From the NCBI RefSeq assembly GCF_021390195.1, contig NZ_CP090003.1, positions 2,935,501 to 2,999,500 of the forward strand: 64,000 bases of DNA, given 5' to 3'. Below the pieces are notes generated by a model. It saw nothing but the letters and a program-made list of their open reading frames with translations, had not been told where the DNA came from and ran no database searches. Positions 1-8,519 of this stretch are shown one piece after another. The stretch is from Flagellimonas sp. CMM7 (GTDB taxonomy: Bacteria > Bacteroidota > Bacteroidia > Flavobacteriales > Flavobacteriaceae). The position numbers and the translations under genes are program-made. Numbering within the stretch: the first letter of the stretch is position 1; each line of letters opens with the position of its first letter.

Positions 1-1788
1 ATTGATGAGGCCATGGGTGGTTATTGTGATACTATTAATGTTACTATCAATGAAGATAATTCCATAACTACAAAAGACAACGGGCGAGGTATTCCCGTAG
101 GCCTTCATAAGAAAGAAGGGGTTTCGGCATTGGAAGTTGTAATGACAAAGATTGGTGCTGGTGGTAAATTTGATAAAGATTCCTATAAAGTTTCTGGTGG
201 TCTCCATGGGGTAGGGGTTTCTTGTGTAAATGCACTTTCTAGCCATTTAAAAGCAACAGTTTACAGAGAGGGTAAAATTTGGGAGCAAGAATACGAAAGA
301 GGTAAAACATCATACCCTGTTAAAAGTATAGGTGAGAGCAAAGAAACAGGTACTGTTGTAACGTTTGTTCCTGATAATACCATTTTTACCCAGACCACAG
401 AGTACAGTTATGATACCTTGGCAAATAGAATGCGTGAGCTGGCCTATTTGAATAAGGGTATTACAATTACGTTAACCGATAAGCGCAACAAGGATGAGAA
501 GGGTGAATTTGTCTCCGAGACATTTCATTCCAAAGAAGGGCTAAAAGAATTTATCAGATTTTTAGATAGTAACAGAGAACCGTTGATACAAAGCGTCATC
601 TCTATGGAAGGTGAGAAGAATGGAATTCCGGTTGAAGTGGCCATGGTCTACAATACAGGGTTTACGGAAAACCTTCATTCTTACGTAAACAATATTAATA
701 CCCATGAGGGAGGGACCCATTTGTCAGGTTTTAGAAGAGGATTAACATCCACTTTAAAGAAATATGCAGATAGTTCTGGAATGCTGGATAAGCTAAAATT
801 TGAAATTGCTGGAGATGATTTCAGAGAAGGATTAACAGCAATTGTCTCAGTTAAGGTGGGTGAACCACAGTTTGAAGGCCAGACTAAGACTAAACTAGGT
901 AACAGAGAGGTTACGAGTGCAGTAAGTCAGGCCGTTTCAGAAATGCTTACGGATTATTTGGAAGAACACCCAGACGACGCAAAAGTAATTGTTCAAAAAG
1001 TGGTTTTAGCAGCTACGGCAAGACACGCAGCTGCAAAGGCTAGGGAAATGGTCCAACGTAAAACGGTAATGAGTATTGGAGGTCTTCCAGGAAAACTATC
1101 AGATTGTTCAGATCAAGATCCAGCCAATTGCGAAGTGTTCTTGGTAGAGGGTGACTCTGCAGGTGGAACAGCCAAACAAGGAAGAGATAGAAAGTTTCAG
1201 GCAATATTGCCGTTACGAGGTAAAATCTTGAACGTTGAGAAAGCCATGCAGCATAAGGTTTTTGAAAATGAGGAGATTAAAAATATCTACACGGCACTCG
1301 GTGTTACCATAGGAACCGAAGATGATAGTAAAGCGTTGAATCTCGAAAAATTACGCTACCACAAAGTGGTAATCATGTGTGATGCGGATGTGGATGGTAG
1401 TCACATTGAGACGTTGATTCTTACATTCTTCTTCAGATATATGCGTGAATTGATAGAAGGAGGACATGTTTACATCGCTACCCCGCCATTATATCTGGTA
1501 AAAAAAGGTACTAAAAGAAGGTATGCTTGGAATGATGAGGAGCGTGATGAGATTGTAGAGTCTATGAATGGAGCAGCTGGTATACAACGTTACAAAGGTC
1601 TTGGTGAAATGAATGCAGAACAATTGTGGGACACTACAATGAATCCTGATTTTAGAACTTTACGACAAGTCACCATAGATAATGCAACAGAAACTGACCG
1701 TATTTTCTCCATGTTAATGGGGGATGAGGTGCCTCCAAGACGGGAATTTATAGAGAAAAATGCTGTCTATGCGAACATAGATGTATAG
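1..1788 (+). CDS. gyrB: DNA gyrase subunit B (5' end cut by window)
   Basis: ATPase subunit of DNA gyrase, which introduces negative supercoils in the cytoplasm together with GyrA. The frame is open from base 1 (reads IDEAMGGY), so roughly the first 50 residues, including the start, lie outside the window. Visible are the GHKL ATPase parts (DNGRGIP and the GGLHGVGVS lid), the transducer domain, the TOPRIM domain with VEGDSAGG and DADVDGSHI (metal-binding acidic residues) and the C-terminal QRYKGLGEMN motif. It ends in NAVYANIDV. There is no large insert of the kind seen in gammaproteobacterial GyrB. ParE is the main alternative, but the TOPRIM and tail sequences fit GyrB. A strong terminator follows directly. 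Confidence 0.97.
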   Translation: MDEAMGGYCDTINVTINEDNSITTKDNGRGIPVGLHKKEGVSALEVVMTKIGAGGKFDKDSYKVSGGLHGVGVSCVNALSSHLKATVYREGKIWEQEYERGKTSYPVKSIGESKETGTVVTFVPDNTIFTQTTEYSYDTLANRMRELAYLNKGITITLTDKRNKDEKGEFVSETFHSKEGLKEFIRFLDSNREPLIQSVISMEGEKNGIPVEVAMVYNTGFTENLHSYVNNINTHEGGTHLSGFRRGLTSTLKKYADSSGMLDKLKFEIAGDDFREGLTAIVSVKVGEPQFEGQTKTKLGNREVTSAVSQAVSEMLTDYLEEHPDDAKVIVQKVVLAATARHAAAKAREMVQRKTVMSIGGLPGKLSDCSDQDPANCEVFLVEGDSAGGTAKQGRDRKFQAILPLRGKILNVEKAMQHKVFENEEIKNIYTALGVTIGTEDDSKALNLEKLRYHKVVIMCDADVDGSHIETLILTFFFRYMRELIEGGHVYIATPPLYLVKKGTKRRYAWNDEERDEIVESMNGAAGIQRYKGLGEMNAEQLWDTTMNPDFRTLRQVTIDNATETDRIFSMLMGDEVPPRREFIEKNAVYANIDV

Positions 1789-1806
1789 ATAATAGCATTT
1801 CACAAC

Positions 1807-1836
1807 AAAAACTCGCTCCTACAGGGCGAGTTTTTT
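1807..1836 (+). terminator. Rho-independent terminator of gyrB
   Basis: A 9-bp stem AAAACTCGC/GCGAGTTTT with a short loop is followed by a T run. It lies 18 bases after the gyrB stop codon. Confidence 0.8.
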
Positions 1837-1859
1837 AGTTTTAGGAAAAATTTTACAAG

Positions 1860-2873
1860 ATGAAAAGAATAATTTTATTGTTCGCATTATGTAGTTTTTC
1901 CTTAGGAATGGCGCAATCCAATCTAAACGACATTTTAGCCGCAGGGCTAAATGATGCAGAAAGGTTTACCTCCGACTGGATAGCTCCAGTTACAGAAGCA
2001 GGGATTTATAGTATCTCCAATGGATGGTATAACTCAGCCGACGCAAAACCATTGGGTGGATTTGAAATTTCAATCATAGGTAATATTACCGGATTTAAAA
2101 ATAAAGGCGATAAAAAAGCTTTTACGCTCAATACAGCAGATTATGAAAACCTCACTTTTGTGGATGGCAGCACTTCTAAAGAAGTGGCAACTGCGTTAGG
2201 CGATATAGAAGGGGTAGATGTTGCTATTAACGCTACAATTGAGGGGCAGCAAGTAAGCACAGAATTTGAACTTCCATCTGGTCTGTCTTCGGAAGACCTA
2301 AACTTTGTTCCTTCAGGATATATTCAAGCTAGCGTGGGTTTAATCAAAGGAACTGAGGTCAAAGCTAGATTTTTACCCAAAATAAAAACGGATGATGTGT
2401 CTATTGGGCTTTATGGCTTTGGTATTCAACATGATTTTACAAAACATCTTCCAGCAGATAAATTGCTCCCAGTAGCCATTTCTGCAGTAATTGGTTATAC
2501 TAATCTAAGTGGAGAATATGATTTTACTGATACCGGTGCTGTTAGTGGAGAAAATCAACGTATAGATGCACAATTTAGCTCTTGGAACTTTAGTGCGGTA
2601 GTCTCTACGCGTTTACCAGTAATTAACTTTTATGGTGGATTAAACTACATTACAGGAAAATCCGATATAGATATATTGGGAAGATATGAAATAGAAACTA
2701 CCATTGGTGCTCCTATTGTATACAATGATCCATTTGCGATAAACAACAAAGTAAGTGGAGCTTCGGCCAATATTGGAACAAAACTAAAATTAGGCTTCTT
2801 TAGAATTAATGCCGATTACAACATTGCCGAGTTTAGCACCTTTACATTTGGAGTGAACTTTGGATTTAGATAG
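1860..2873 (+). CDS. DUF6588-like outer membrane protein
   Basis: 337-residue exported protein of unknown function. A signal peptide (about residues 1-18, ending GMAQ) is followed by a region typical of the DUF6588 group in Flavobacteriaceae (a short helix, then GGFEISI). Many amphipathic beta strands follow, such as SVGLIKGTEVKARFLP, FSAVVSTRLP and LGFFRINADYNIAEFSTF, with a final aromatic residue in FGVNFGFR. This pattern suggests an outer membrane beta-barrel. No catalytic motif is seen. The gene stands alone between two terminators. The family name comes from memory of similar proteins; the barrel is an inference. Confidence 0.7.
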   Translation: MKRIILLFALCSFSLGMAQSNLNDILAAGLNDAERFTSDWIAPVTEAGIYSISNGWYNSADAKPLGGFEISIIGNITGFKNKGDKKAFTLNTADYENLTFVDGSTSKEVATALGDIEGVDVAINATIEGQQVSTEFELPSGLSSEDLNFVPSGYIQASVGLIKGTEVKARFLPKIKTDDVSIGLYGFGIQHDFTKHLPADKLLPVAISAVIGYTNLSGEYDFTDTGAVSGENQRIDAQFSSWNFSAVVSTRLPVINFYGGLNYITGKSDIDILGRYEIETTIGAPIVYNDPFAINNKVSGASANIGTKLKLGFFRINADYNIAEFSTFTFGVNFGFR

Positions 2874-2893
2874 ATTAAATTAGTGTTACATGA

Positions 2894-2925
2894 AAAAGGC
2901 CCCAATGAAAGTTGGGGCCTTTTAA
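2894..2925. terminator. Bidirectional terminator
   Basis: A 12-bp perfect stem (AAAAGGCCCCAA/TTGGGGCCTTTT) with a 6-base loop lies between convergent genes. T runs on both strands suggest that it serves the DUF6588-like gene and the small lipoprotein gene on the other strand. Confidence 0.8.
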
Positions 2926-2948
2926 TTTTTATATTGCGCGTCTTTTAA

Positions 2949-3317
2949 TTACTCTCTAGTGGCAAAGACCGCTCCATTCTCCAGAGCTAATATTTCTGGA
3001 TCATTGGTCTCCTCTAAACTTACAATAACATCAGTTATTTCAGTATCAGAATAAATAATGGTGTACACACCATTTTCTTCAGACCATTTAAAATCGGTGT
3101 AAAATAATAGATTGGAATCAGAGTAACTTTGGTATCTACCTAAGTATACATCGTTGAAAATCCACTCCTCCCGAGTAGTATTTTCGTTTTTGTTGTCAAG
3201 TGTTGAACCGGCGCGTGCCCAGATACCCAAAATAGGATCATTGTTTTCTGGGATACTGGTACAGTTACTAATGGCAATTATGCATACAATTGACAACAAT
3301 GAAAAGAACTTTTTCAT
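2949..3317 (-). CDS. Small hypothetical lipoprotein
   Basis: 122-residue protein. The N-terminus MKKFFSLLSIVCIIAISNC is a signal peptide with a relaxed lipobox (Cys19), so it is probably anchored in a membrane on the periplasmic or outer side. The mature part (GIWARAGSTL, WIFNDVYLGRY, FKWSEENGVYTIIY) looks like a small lipocalin-type or META-type beta barrel that measures deviation from a default state. No enzyme motif is visible. It is transcribed convergently to the DUF6588-like gene. Function unknown. Confidence 0.7.
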   Translation of the reverse strand: MKKFFSLLSIVCIIAISNCTSIPENNDPILGIWARAGSTLDNKNENTTREEWIFNDVYLGRYQSYSDSNLLFYTDFKWSEENGVYTIIYSDTEITDVIVSLEETNDPEILALENGAVFATRE

Positions 3318-3528
3318 AGGCTAAGTAGGTTAAACGTAATTTGGGATTAACATAACGCTGATTTATAAAGAACTATTGTTGCAAATTCGATGTAAGGTAT
3401 GCCTAATGTATGTTTCTTCGTTGAACTACGTGTTTTGTTAACATTAGGTGTAATTTACTTACAAGGCGACAGGAAAATAGATATTTGGTAAAATGCCAAA
3501 AATCAGTTTTTTTCTTACCTAAATGCCT

Positions 3529-3536
3529 TATTTTTG
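3529..3536 (+). promoter_or_regulatory. Candidate -7 element for mdh
   Basis: TATTTTTG fits the Bacteroidota -7 consensus TAnnTTTG and lies 25 bases before the mdh start codon. No clear TTG element is present at the expected distance, so the call rests on the -7 box alone. Confidence 0.4.
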
Positions 3537-3561
3537 AGCCATTAATTTTAAACCTAAAAAG

Positions 3562-4488
3562 ATGAAAGTTACCGTAGTAGGAGCAGGTGCAGTTGGTGCA
3601 AGTTGTGCCGAATATATCGCAATGAAAAATTTTGCATCAGAAGTTGTCTTATTGGACATTAAGGAAGGATATGCTGAAGGAAAAGCAATGGATTTGATGC
3701 AGACAGCCTCCTTAAATGGTTTTGATACCAAAATTACTGGAAGTACAAGTGATTATTCTAAAACTGCGGGAAGTGATATAGCTGTAATTACCTCAGGTAT
3801 TCCTCGTAAACCGGGAATGACGCGTGAAGAACTTATAGGTATTAATGCAGGAATTGTAAAGACGGTATCTTCCAGCCTTTTGGAACATTCTCCAAATGTT
3901 ATTTTGATTGTGGTAAGTAACCCAATGGACACAATGACCTATTTGGTCCATAAAACCACAGATTTGCCAAGACATAGGATTATAGGTATGGGAGGTGCAT
4001 TGGACAGTGCTCGTTTCAAGTACAGATTGGCAGAAGCCTTAGAAGCTCCAATTTCTGATGTAGATGGAATGGTAATTGGCGGTCATAGTGATAAGGGAAT
4101 GGTGCCATTAATTGGGCACGCCACAAGAAATAGTGTAAAGGTTTCTGAGTTTTTGGCCGAGGACCGTATGCAACAAGTAGTTGAGGATACCAAAGTAGGA
4201 GGGGCTACACTAACAAAGTTATTGGGAACCAGTGCTTGGTATGCTCCAGGAGCTGCCGTGTCTGGATTGGTACAGGCAATTGCTTGTGACCAGAAAAAAA
4301 TGTTCCCATGCTCTACATTTTTAGAAGGAGAATATGGCCTTACTGATATTTGTATCGGAGTACCAGTATTACTGGGTAGAAACGGTATTGAAAAGATTGT
4401 TGAGATTGAGTTGGGCGATGCAGAAAAAGCCAAAATGCAAGAAAGTGCCGAAGGAGTTAAAAAAACCAACGGCCTACTTCAACTGTAA
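3562..4488 (+). CDS. mdh: Malate dehydrogenase
   Basis: NAD-dependent malate dehydrogenase of the LDH-like type, a cytoplasmic enzyme of the TCA cycle. The 308 residues show the dinucleotide-binding GAGAVG (7-12), Asp32 as the NAD-preferring residue, substrate-binding Arg82 and Arg88 in RKPGMTREEL, the D148/R151 pair and catalytic His175 in GGHSDKGMVPL. Arginine at position 82 supports malate over lactate as substrate. The length is normal for the family. It is a single gene with its own candidate promoter and a 3' hairpin. Confidence 0.95.
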   Translation: MKVTVVGAGAVGASCAEYIAMKNFASEVVLLDIKEGYAEGKAMDLMQTASLNGFDTKITGSTSDYSKTAGSDIAVITSGIPRKPGMTREELIGINAGIVKTVSSSLLEHSPNVILIVVSNPMDTMTYLVHKTTDLPRHRIIGMGGALDSARFKYRLAEALEAPISDVDGMVIGGHSDKGMVPLIGHATRNSVKVSEFLAEDRMQQVVEDTKVGGATLTKLLGTSAWYAPGAAVSGLVQAIACDQKKMFPCSTFLEGEYGLTDICIGVPVLLGRNGIEKIVEIELGDAEKAKMQESAEGVKKTNGLLQL

Positions 4489-4515
4489 GCTTTGATACAT
4501 TTTAAGATTTAAAAT

Positions 4516-4539
4516 AAATGGGCAGGAGACTGCCCATTT
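4516..4539 (+). terminator. Hairpin after mdh
   Basis: A 10-bp perfect stem AAATGGGCAG/CTGCCCATTT with a GAGA tetraloop lies 28 bases after the mdh stop. There is no good T run, so it may stabilise the transcript end and need not be a classical terminator. Confidence 0.45.
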
Positions 4540-4558
4540 GCAATTCCCCTAAATTCTA

Positions 4559-4589
4559 TTGGCAAATCTTGTGGGAAATGATATATTTG
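4559..4589 (+). promoter_or_regulatory. Promoter of secDF (Bacteroidota type)
   Basis: TTG (4559-4561), a 20-base spacer, then TATATTTG (4582-4589) match the flavobacterial sigma factor consensus TTG-N17/23-TAnnTTTG. The secDF start codon lies 38 bases after the -7 box. Confidence 0.6.
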
Positions 4590-4627
4590 CACGCTGTTTA
4601 AGAAAACTTCTAAAAATTTAATAATCA

Positions 4628-7591
4628 ATGCAAAATAAAGGACTTATAAAGCTTTTCGCGCTCCTTTTTGGTTTGGTAAGTATTTATCAGCTTTCCTACA
4701 CTTTCATCGCAAGTAAGTTGGAAAAGGATGCTGAAACATTTGCTGTTAACCAAATCACGGAAGCTGAAGAAGACTATGTAGCAAAGCGTGAGGCTTTAGA
4801 AGCATCATACTTAGACTCTATTGGTAGTAATCCAGTTTTGGGTTATACCAGTTATGATGATGCTAAGAAAAAAGAACTGAATAAAGGATTGGACCTTAAA
4901 GGAGGGATCAACGTGACCTTACAGATTTCTGTAAAAGATATATTGAAAGGTCTTGCAAACAATACCAAAAATCCAATTTTCAACAAAGCTTTGGCAGATG
5001 CGGACAATGCTTCTAAAAGTAGTGACAATACGTATTTGGAATTGTTTTTTGAAGCTTTTGACAATATAAAAGGGGACGCCAAATTAGCTTCACCTGATAT
5101 TTTCGCAAATAAAGGATTAAGTGATGTTGTCAATTTTCAGATGACTGATGATGAGGTTAAACCTATCATTAGAACGAAGATTGATGAATCCATCGTTTCT
5201 GCTTTTGAGGTACTCCGTGAACGTATTGATGGTTTTGGAGTAACACAACCTAACATTCAGAGAGAAGGAAATTCTGGCCGTATATTAGTAGAGCTACCTG
5301 GAGCAAGGGATATTGCAAGAGCGCAAGAACTACTTTCCAGTACAGCTCAATTGGAGTTTTGGGAAACCTATTCTCAAAGCAACCAGAGCTTGGGAACCTT
5401 TTTTGTGAATGCAAATGAGAAGCTTAAGGAAATTTTAGAACCTGTTGAAACAGAAGAAGAAATCTCTAAACCAGAATCAGAAATTGATTCTTTATTATCA
5501 GATGTTGCCCAAGATTCTTTGGACTTAACAGCTCAGGTAAATCCATTATTGGGTAAATTAATTCCTGCTAGTCCGGGCAGTCATGCAGTTGCTAGAGTAC
5601 TGGTTACGGATACTGCTGAAATAGGCGGATACCTTAGAATGCGAGAAATCAAAAGGCTGTTGCCAAATGATGTTCAGTTTACTAAGTTCCTTTGGGAGCG
5701 ATCTGCCAAGGATTCTGAATTGGCAGAATTGTACGCATTAAAATCGAATAGGGACAATACTCCTAGAATAAGTGGAGATGTGGTTTCTGACGCACAAGAT
5801 ACTTTTGATCAGTATAATAAGGCGGCGGTAAGCATGACCATGAATACAAAAGGGGCTAAGGAATGGGAAAAGTTGACCGGCGACGCTTTCAACAACCAAA
5901 CTGGTATTGCCATTGTCTTGGATAATAAAGTATATACTGCTCCCGGAGTTTCTACAGGACCAATATCTGGTGGTCGTTCAGAGATCACAGGAACGTTTAC
6001 CGTAAATGAAACTAAAGATATTGCGAACGTATTACGAGCTGGTAAATTACCAGCTTCAGCAGAGATAATTCAATCAGAAGTTGTTGGTCCATCTTTAGGG
6101 CAAGAAGCTATTGATAGTGGTTTTATGTCTTTCTTGATAGCCATGATGTTTGTATTGGTTTGGATGGTTTTCTATTATGGAAAAGCTGGAATTTTTGCAG
6201 ATATTGCTCTAATACTGAACATTGTATTAATTTTTGGAGTACTTACAAGCTTAGGTGCTGTATTAACTTTACCTGGTATTGCAGGTATTGTTTTGACCAT
6301 TGGTATGTCTGTGGATGCGAACGTACTGATATTTGAGCGTATCAAAGAAGAATTGGCCAAGGGTAAAGGAAAAGCCCAAGCCGTTGCTGATGGTTTCAGT
6401 AATGCATTATCCTCTATTTTGGATGCGAATATTACAACAGGGCTTACGGCTATCATACTTTTTATATTTGGCTCAGGTCCAATTAAAGGATTTGCAACTA
6501 CCTTATTAATAGGTATTGTTACTTCCTTGTTCACAGCTATTTTTATTACACGTTTGTTGGTGGATTGGTATGTTTCCAAAAAAGGAAGAAGCTTGGATTT
6601 TTCCACAGCAATAACCAAGAATCTGTTCAAGAATATGAAAATCAATTTCTTGAGCAAACGAAAAATCGCGTATATCATTTCTTTTATTTTAGTGGGTATA
6701 GGAGTATTTTCATTATTTACTACTGGATTGCAACAAGGCGTTGATTTTGTCGGGGGACGTTCTTACCAAATTCGTTTTGAAAAAGCCGTTAATCCATCTG
6801 AGATAGCTTCTGAATTGAATACTGTATTTGGTAGTGGAACCAATGTAAAAACTTTTGGTGAAGCCAATCAGATTAAGGTGACCACACCATACAAGGTAGA
6901 GGTTGAAGGTATTGAAGTGGATAATGAAATTCAAAATAAATTATATACGTCACTGCAGAGATACTTGCCAGATGGTACTTCTTTTGAAGACTTTACCGTA
7001 GGGGCATCAGATCAATCCATAGGTATATTGCAATCCGTAAAAGTTGGTCCTACCATTGCAGATGATATTAAGAACAATGCCTTTTTGGCCATTATTGGTT
7101 CTTTGGCCGTTGTATTCTTGTATATCTTATTACGATTTAGAAAATGGCAATTCTCTTTAGGAGCTGTTATTGCGGTATTCCATGATGTTATGATTGTATT
7201 GGGGATCTTCTCTTTAACAGGTAGTATTATGCCCTTTAATATGGAGATTGACCAAGCATTCATTGCGGCGATTCTTACCGTTATAGGATACTCCTTGAAC
7301 GATACGGTGGTTGTATTTGACCGTATTAGGGAGATTGTGAACCTAAAAGGATGGAACAACGGAGATAACATTAATCAAGCATTAAATAGTACGTTGAGTC
7401 GTACGTTGAATACATCATTAACCACATTGATCGTGTTATTGGCCATCTTCGTCTTTGGTGGAGAGAGTCTAAGAGGATTTATGTTTGCGATGATTGTTGG
7501 TGTAGTTGTAGGTACATATTCTTCTGTATTTATTGCAACACCAATTATGTTTGATGCATTGAAAAAGAAAATAGCGGGAGCTGACGAATAG
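4628..7591 (+). CDS. secDF: Protein translocase subunit SecDF (fused)
   Basis: Membrane protein of 987 residues that uses the proton gradient to drive late steps of Sec-dependent export. The SecD half starts with one N-terminal membrane segment and the GLDLKGG motif (about 87-93), followed by a large periplasmic domain and five membrane segments. The SecF half begins near FLSKRKIAYI with GVDFVGGRSYQIRF and ends with its own membrane bundle. The fusion of SecD and SecF in one chain is normal in Bacteroidota. The segment around residues 275-310 is an acidic linker. The gene is monocistronic, with a clear promoter and terminator. Confidence 0.96.
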   Translation: MQNKGLIKLFALLFGLVSIYQLSYTFIASKLEKDAETFAVNQITEAEEDYVAKREALEASYLDSIGSNPVLGYTSYDDAKKKELNKGLDLKGGINVTLQISVKDILKGLANNTKNPIFNKALADADNASKSSDNTYLELFFEAFDNIKGDAKLASPDIFANKGLSDVVNFQMTDDEVKPIIRTKIDESIVSAFEVLRERIDGFGVTQPNIQREGNSGRILVELPGARDIARAQELLSSTAQLEFWETYSQSNQSLGTFFVNANEKLKEILEPVETEEEISKPESEIDSLLSDVAQDSLDLTAQVNPLLGKLIPASPGSHAVARVLVTDTAEIGGYLRMREIKRLLPNDVQFTKFLWERSAKDSELAELYALKSNRDNTPRISGDVVSDAQDTFDQYNKAAVSMTMNTKGAKEWEKLTGDAFNNQTGIAIVLDNKVYTAPGVSTGPISGGRSEITGTFTVNETKDIANVLRAGKLPASAEIIQSEVVGPSLGQEAIDSGFMSFLIAMMFVLVWMVFYYGKAGIFADIALILNIVLIFGVLTSLGAVLTLPGIAGIVLTIGMSVDANVLIFERIKEELAKGKGKAQAVADGFSNALSSILDANITTGLTAIILFIFGSGPIKGFATTLLIGIVTSLFTAIFITRLLVDWYVSKKGRSLDFSTAITKNLFKNMKINFLSKRKIAYIISFILVGIGVFSLFTTGLQQGVDFVGGRSYQIRFEKAVNPSEIASELNTVFGSGTNVKTFGEANQIKVTTPYKVEVEGIEVDNEIQNKLYTSLQRYLPDGTSFEDFTVGASDQSIGILQSVKVGPTIADDIKNNAFLAIIGSLAVVFLYILLRFRKWQFSLGAVIAVFHDVMIVLGIFSLTGSIMPFNMEIDQAFIAAILTVIGYSLNDTVVVFDRIREIVNLKGWNNGDNINQALNSTLSRTLNTSLTTLIVLLAIFVFGGESLRGFMFAMIVGVVVGTYSSVFIATPIMFDALKKKIAGADE

Positions 7592-7613
7592 TTAAGTTCT
7601 AAACTTATAGAGT

Positions 7614-7643
7614 AAAAGGCTGTTCAATTGAACAGCCTTTTTT
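7614..7643. terminator. Bidirectional terminator after secDF
   Basis: The palindrome AAAAGGCTGTTC-AATT-GAACAGCCTTTT has T runs on both strands. It lies between the convergent secDF and TfoX-like genes. Confidence 0.8.
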
Positions 7644-7668
7644 AATACAAAATTGTAAAAGGGTTAAA

Positions 7669-7992
7669 TTATTTTGGAGGTAGGGACATTACATATTCAA
7701 ATCCTTTTTGAAGATATTTCCCTAAGGTTTCTTCATCTTTTAAAAGCGACTCAGGAATCAAAACATACTCCCGCATGGTTGCTCCGTGGGATTTAAGGGG
7801 TTTGACACCATAAGTTTCATCAAACTTGACTGTATCTTCCTTAGAAAGGCGAATGCCCAACTCGCCGTCTTTGTTTAATAGGGAAAACATATATCCGTTT
7901 GCCGAAGTATAGGGCATCGTTTTTCCCTTTCTTACGAAGTTGGGGTTTGCTTCTACCACCTTATCGTAAAGCTCAAGTACTTCTTCTCGCAT
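7669..7992 (-). CDS. TfoX N-terminal-like / YjbR-type small protein
   Basis: 107-residue cytoplasmic protein without signal peptide or membrane segment. The pattern GKTMPYTSANGYMFSLLNKDGELGIRLS, then YGVKPLKSHG and YVLIPESLLKDEETLGKYLQKG, resembles the TfoX N-terminal fold (small alpha/beta domain, metal- or nucleic acid-related in some members). The exact function is unknown. It lies 11 bases downstream of the acetyltransferase gene and is probably the last gene of that transcript. Confidence 0.55.
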   Translation of the reverse strand: MREEVLELYDKVVEANPNFVRKGKTMPYTSANGYMFSLLNKDGELGIRLSKEDTVKFDETYGVKPLKSHGATMREYVLIPESLLKDEETLGKYLQKGFEYVMSLPPK

Positions 7993-8003
7993 AAGTTTTC
8001 GAT

Positions 8004-8519
8004 TTAAATTAAATTTTTGGCCATTGCTTGAAACTTAAAATTTTCCTTTCCTATTTGGAAATCATGGTCGCCAACGATTTCAAAATCATTTTTTTCATAG
8101 AAATTGATAGCCCTAGCATTAGTTTTTAGAACTGACAACCAAATTTTTTCGGAGTTGCTCATAGCTGCTCTACTCAGCAGTTCATTTTGTAGTGAGTGAC
8201 CAACTTTCTTGGATAGAAAATCTTTCAAGACATATATTTTTTGAAGTTGGCACACATTTTCCGCAACAATAAATTTTGATGGGGAGTTCAGTTTTAACTT
8301 AGCATATCCAACAGGAAGTTCATCAATATAAGCAAGCCAAAAAATATTGTTCGGTTTTTCAATGCTATTACGAATTTTTTGAACGCCAAAGGTCTGATCC
8401 AAATACTGGTACAAGTCTGTTTTATCGGTAAAGAAATGACCAAACGTTTCTGTAAAGGTAACTCTGGCTAAAAGGGCTATATAAGTTGCATCGGATACTT
8501 TAGCTTCAACTATTCGCAT
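8004..8519 (-). CDS. GNAT family N-acetyltransferase
   Basis: 171 residues with the GNAT fold. An N-terminal strand MRIVEAKVSDATYIA is followed by LAYIDELPVGYAKLKL (strand 3/4), QLQKIYVLKDFLSKKVGHSLQNELL (motif A with the acetyl-CoA pyrophosphate loop around SKKVGH) and LSVLKTNARAINFYEKNDFEIVG (motif B with the NARAINFYEK helix). It probably transfers an acetyl group to a small-molecule amine or an N-terminus, and the substrate cannot be read from sequence. The start overlaps the end of the upstream ABC ATPase gene by 14 bases, suggesting translational coupling. Confidence 0.85.
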   Translation of the reverse strand: MRIVEAKVSDATYIALLARVTFTETFGHFFTDKTDLYQYLDQTFGVQKIRNSIEKPNNIFWLAYIDELPVGYAKLKLNSPSKFIVAENVCQLQKIYVLKDFLSKKVGHSLQNELLSRAAMSNSEKIWLSVLKTNARAINFYEKNDFEIVGDHDFQIGKENFKFQAMAKNLI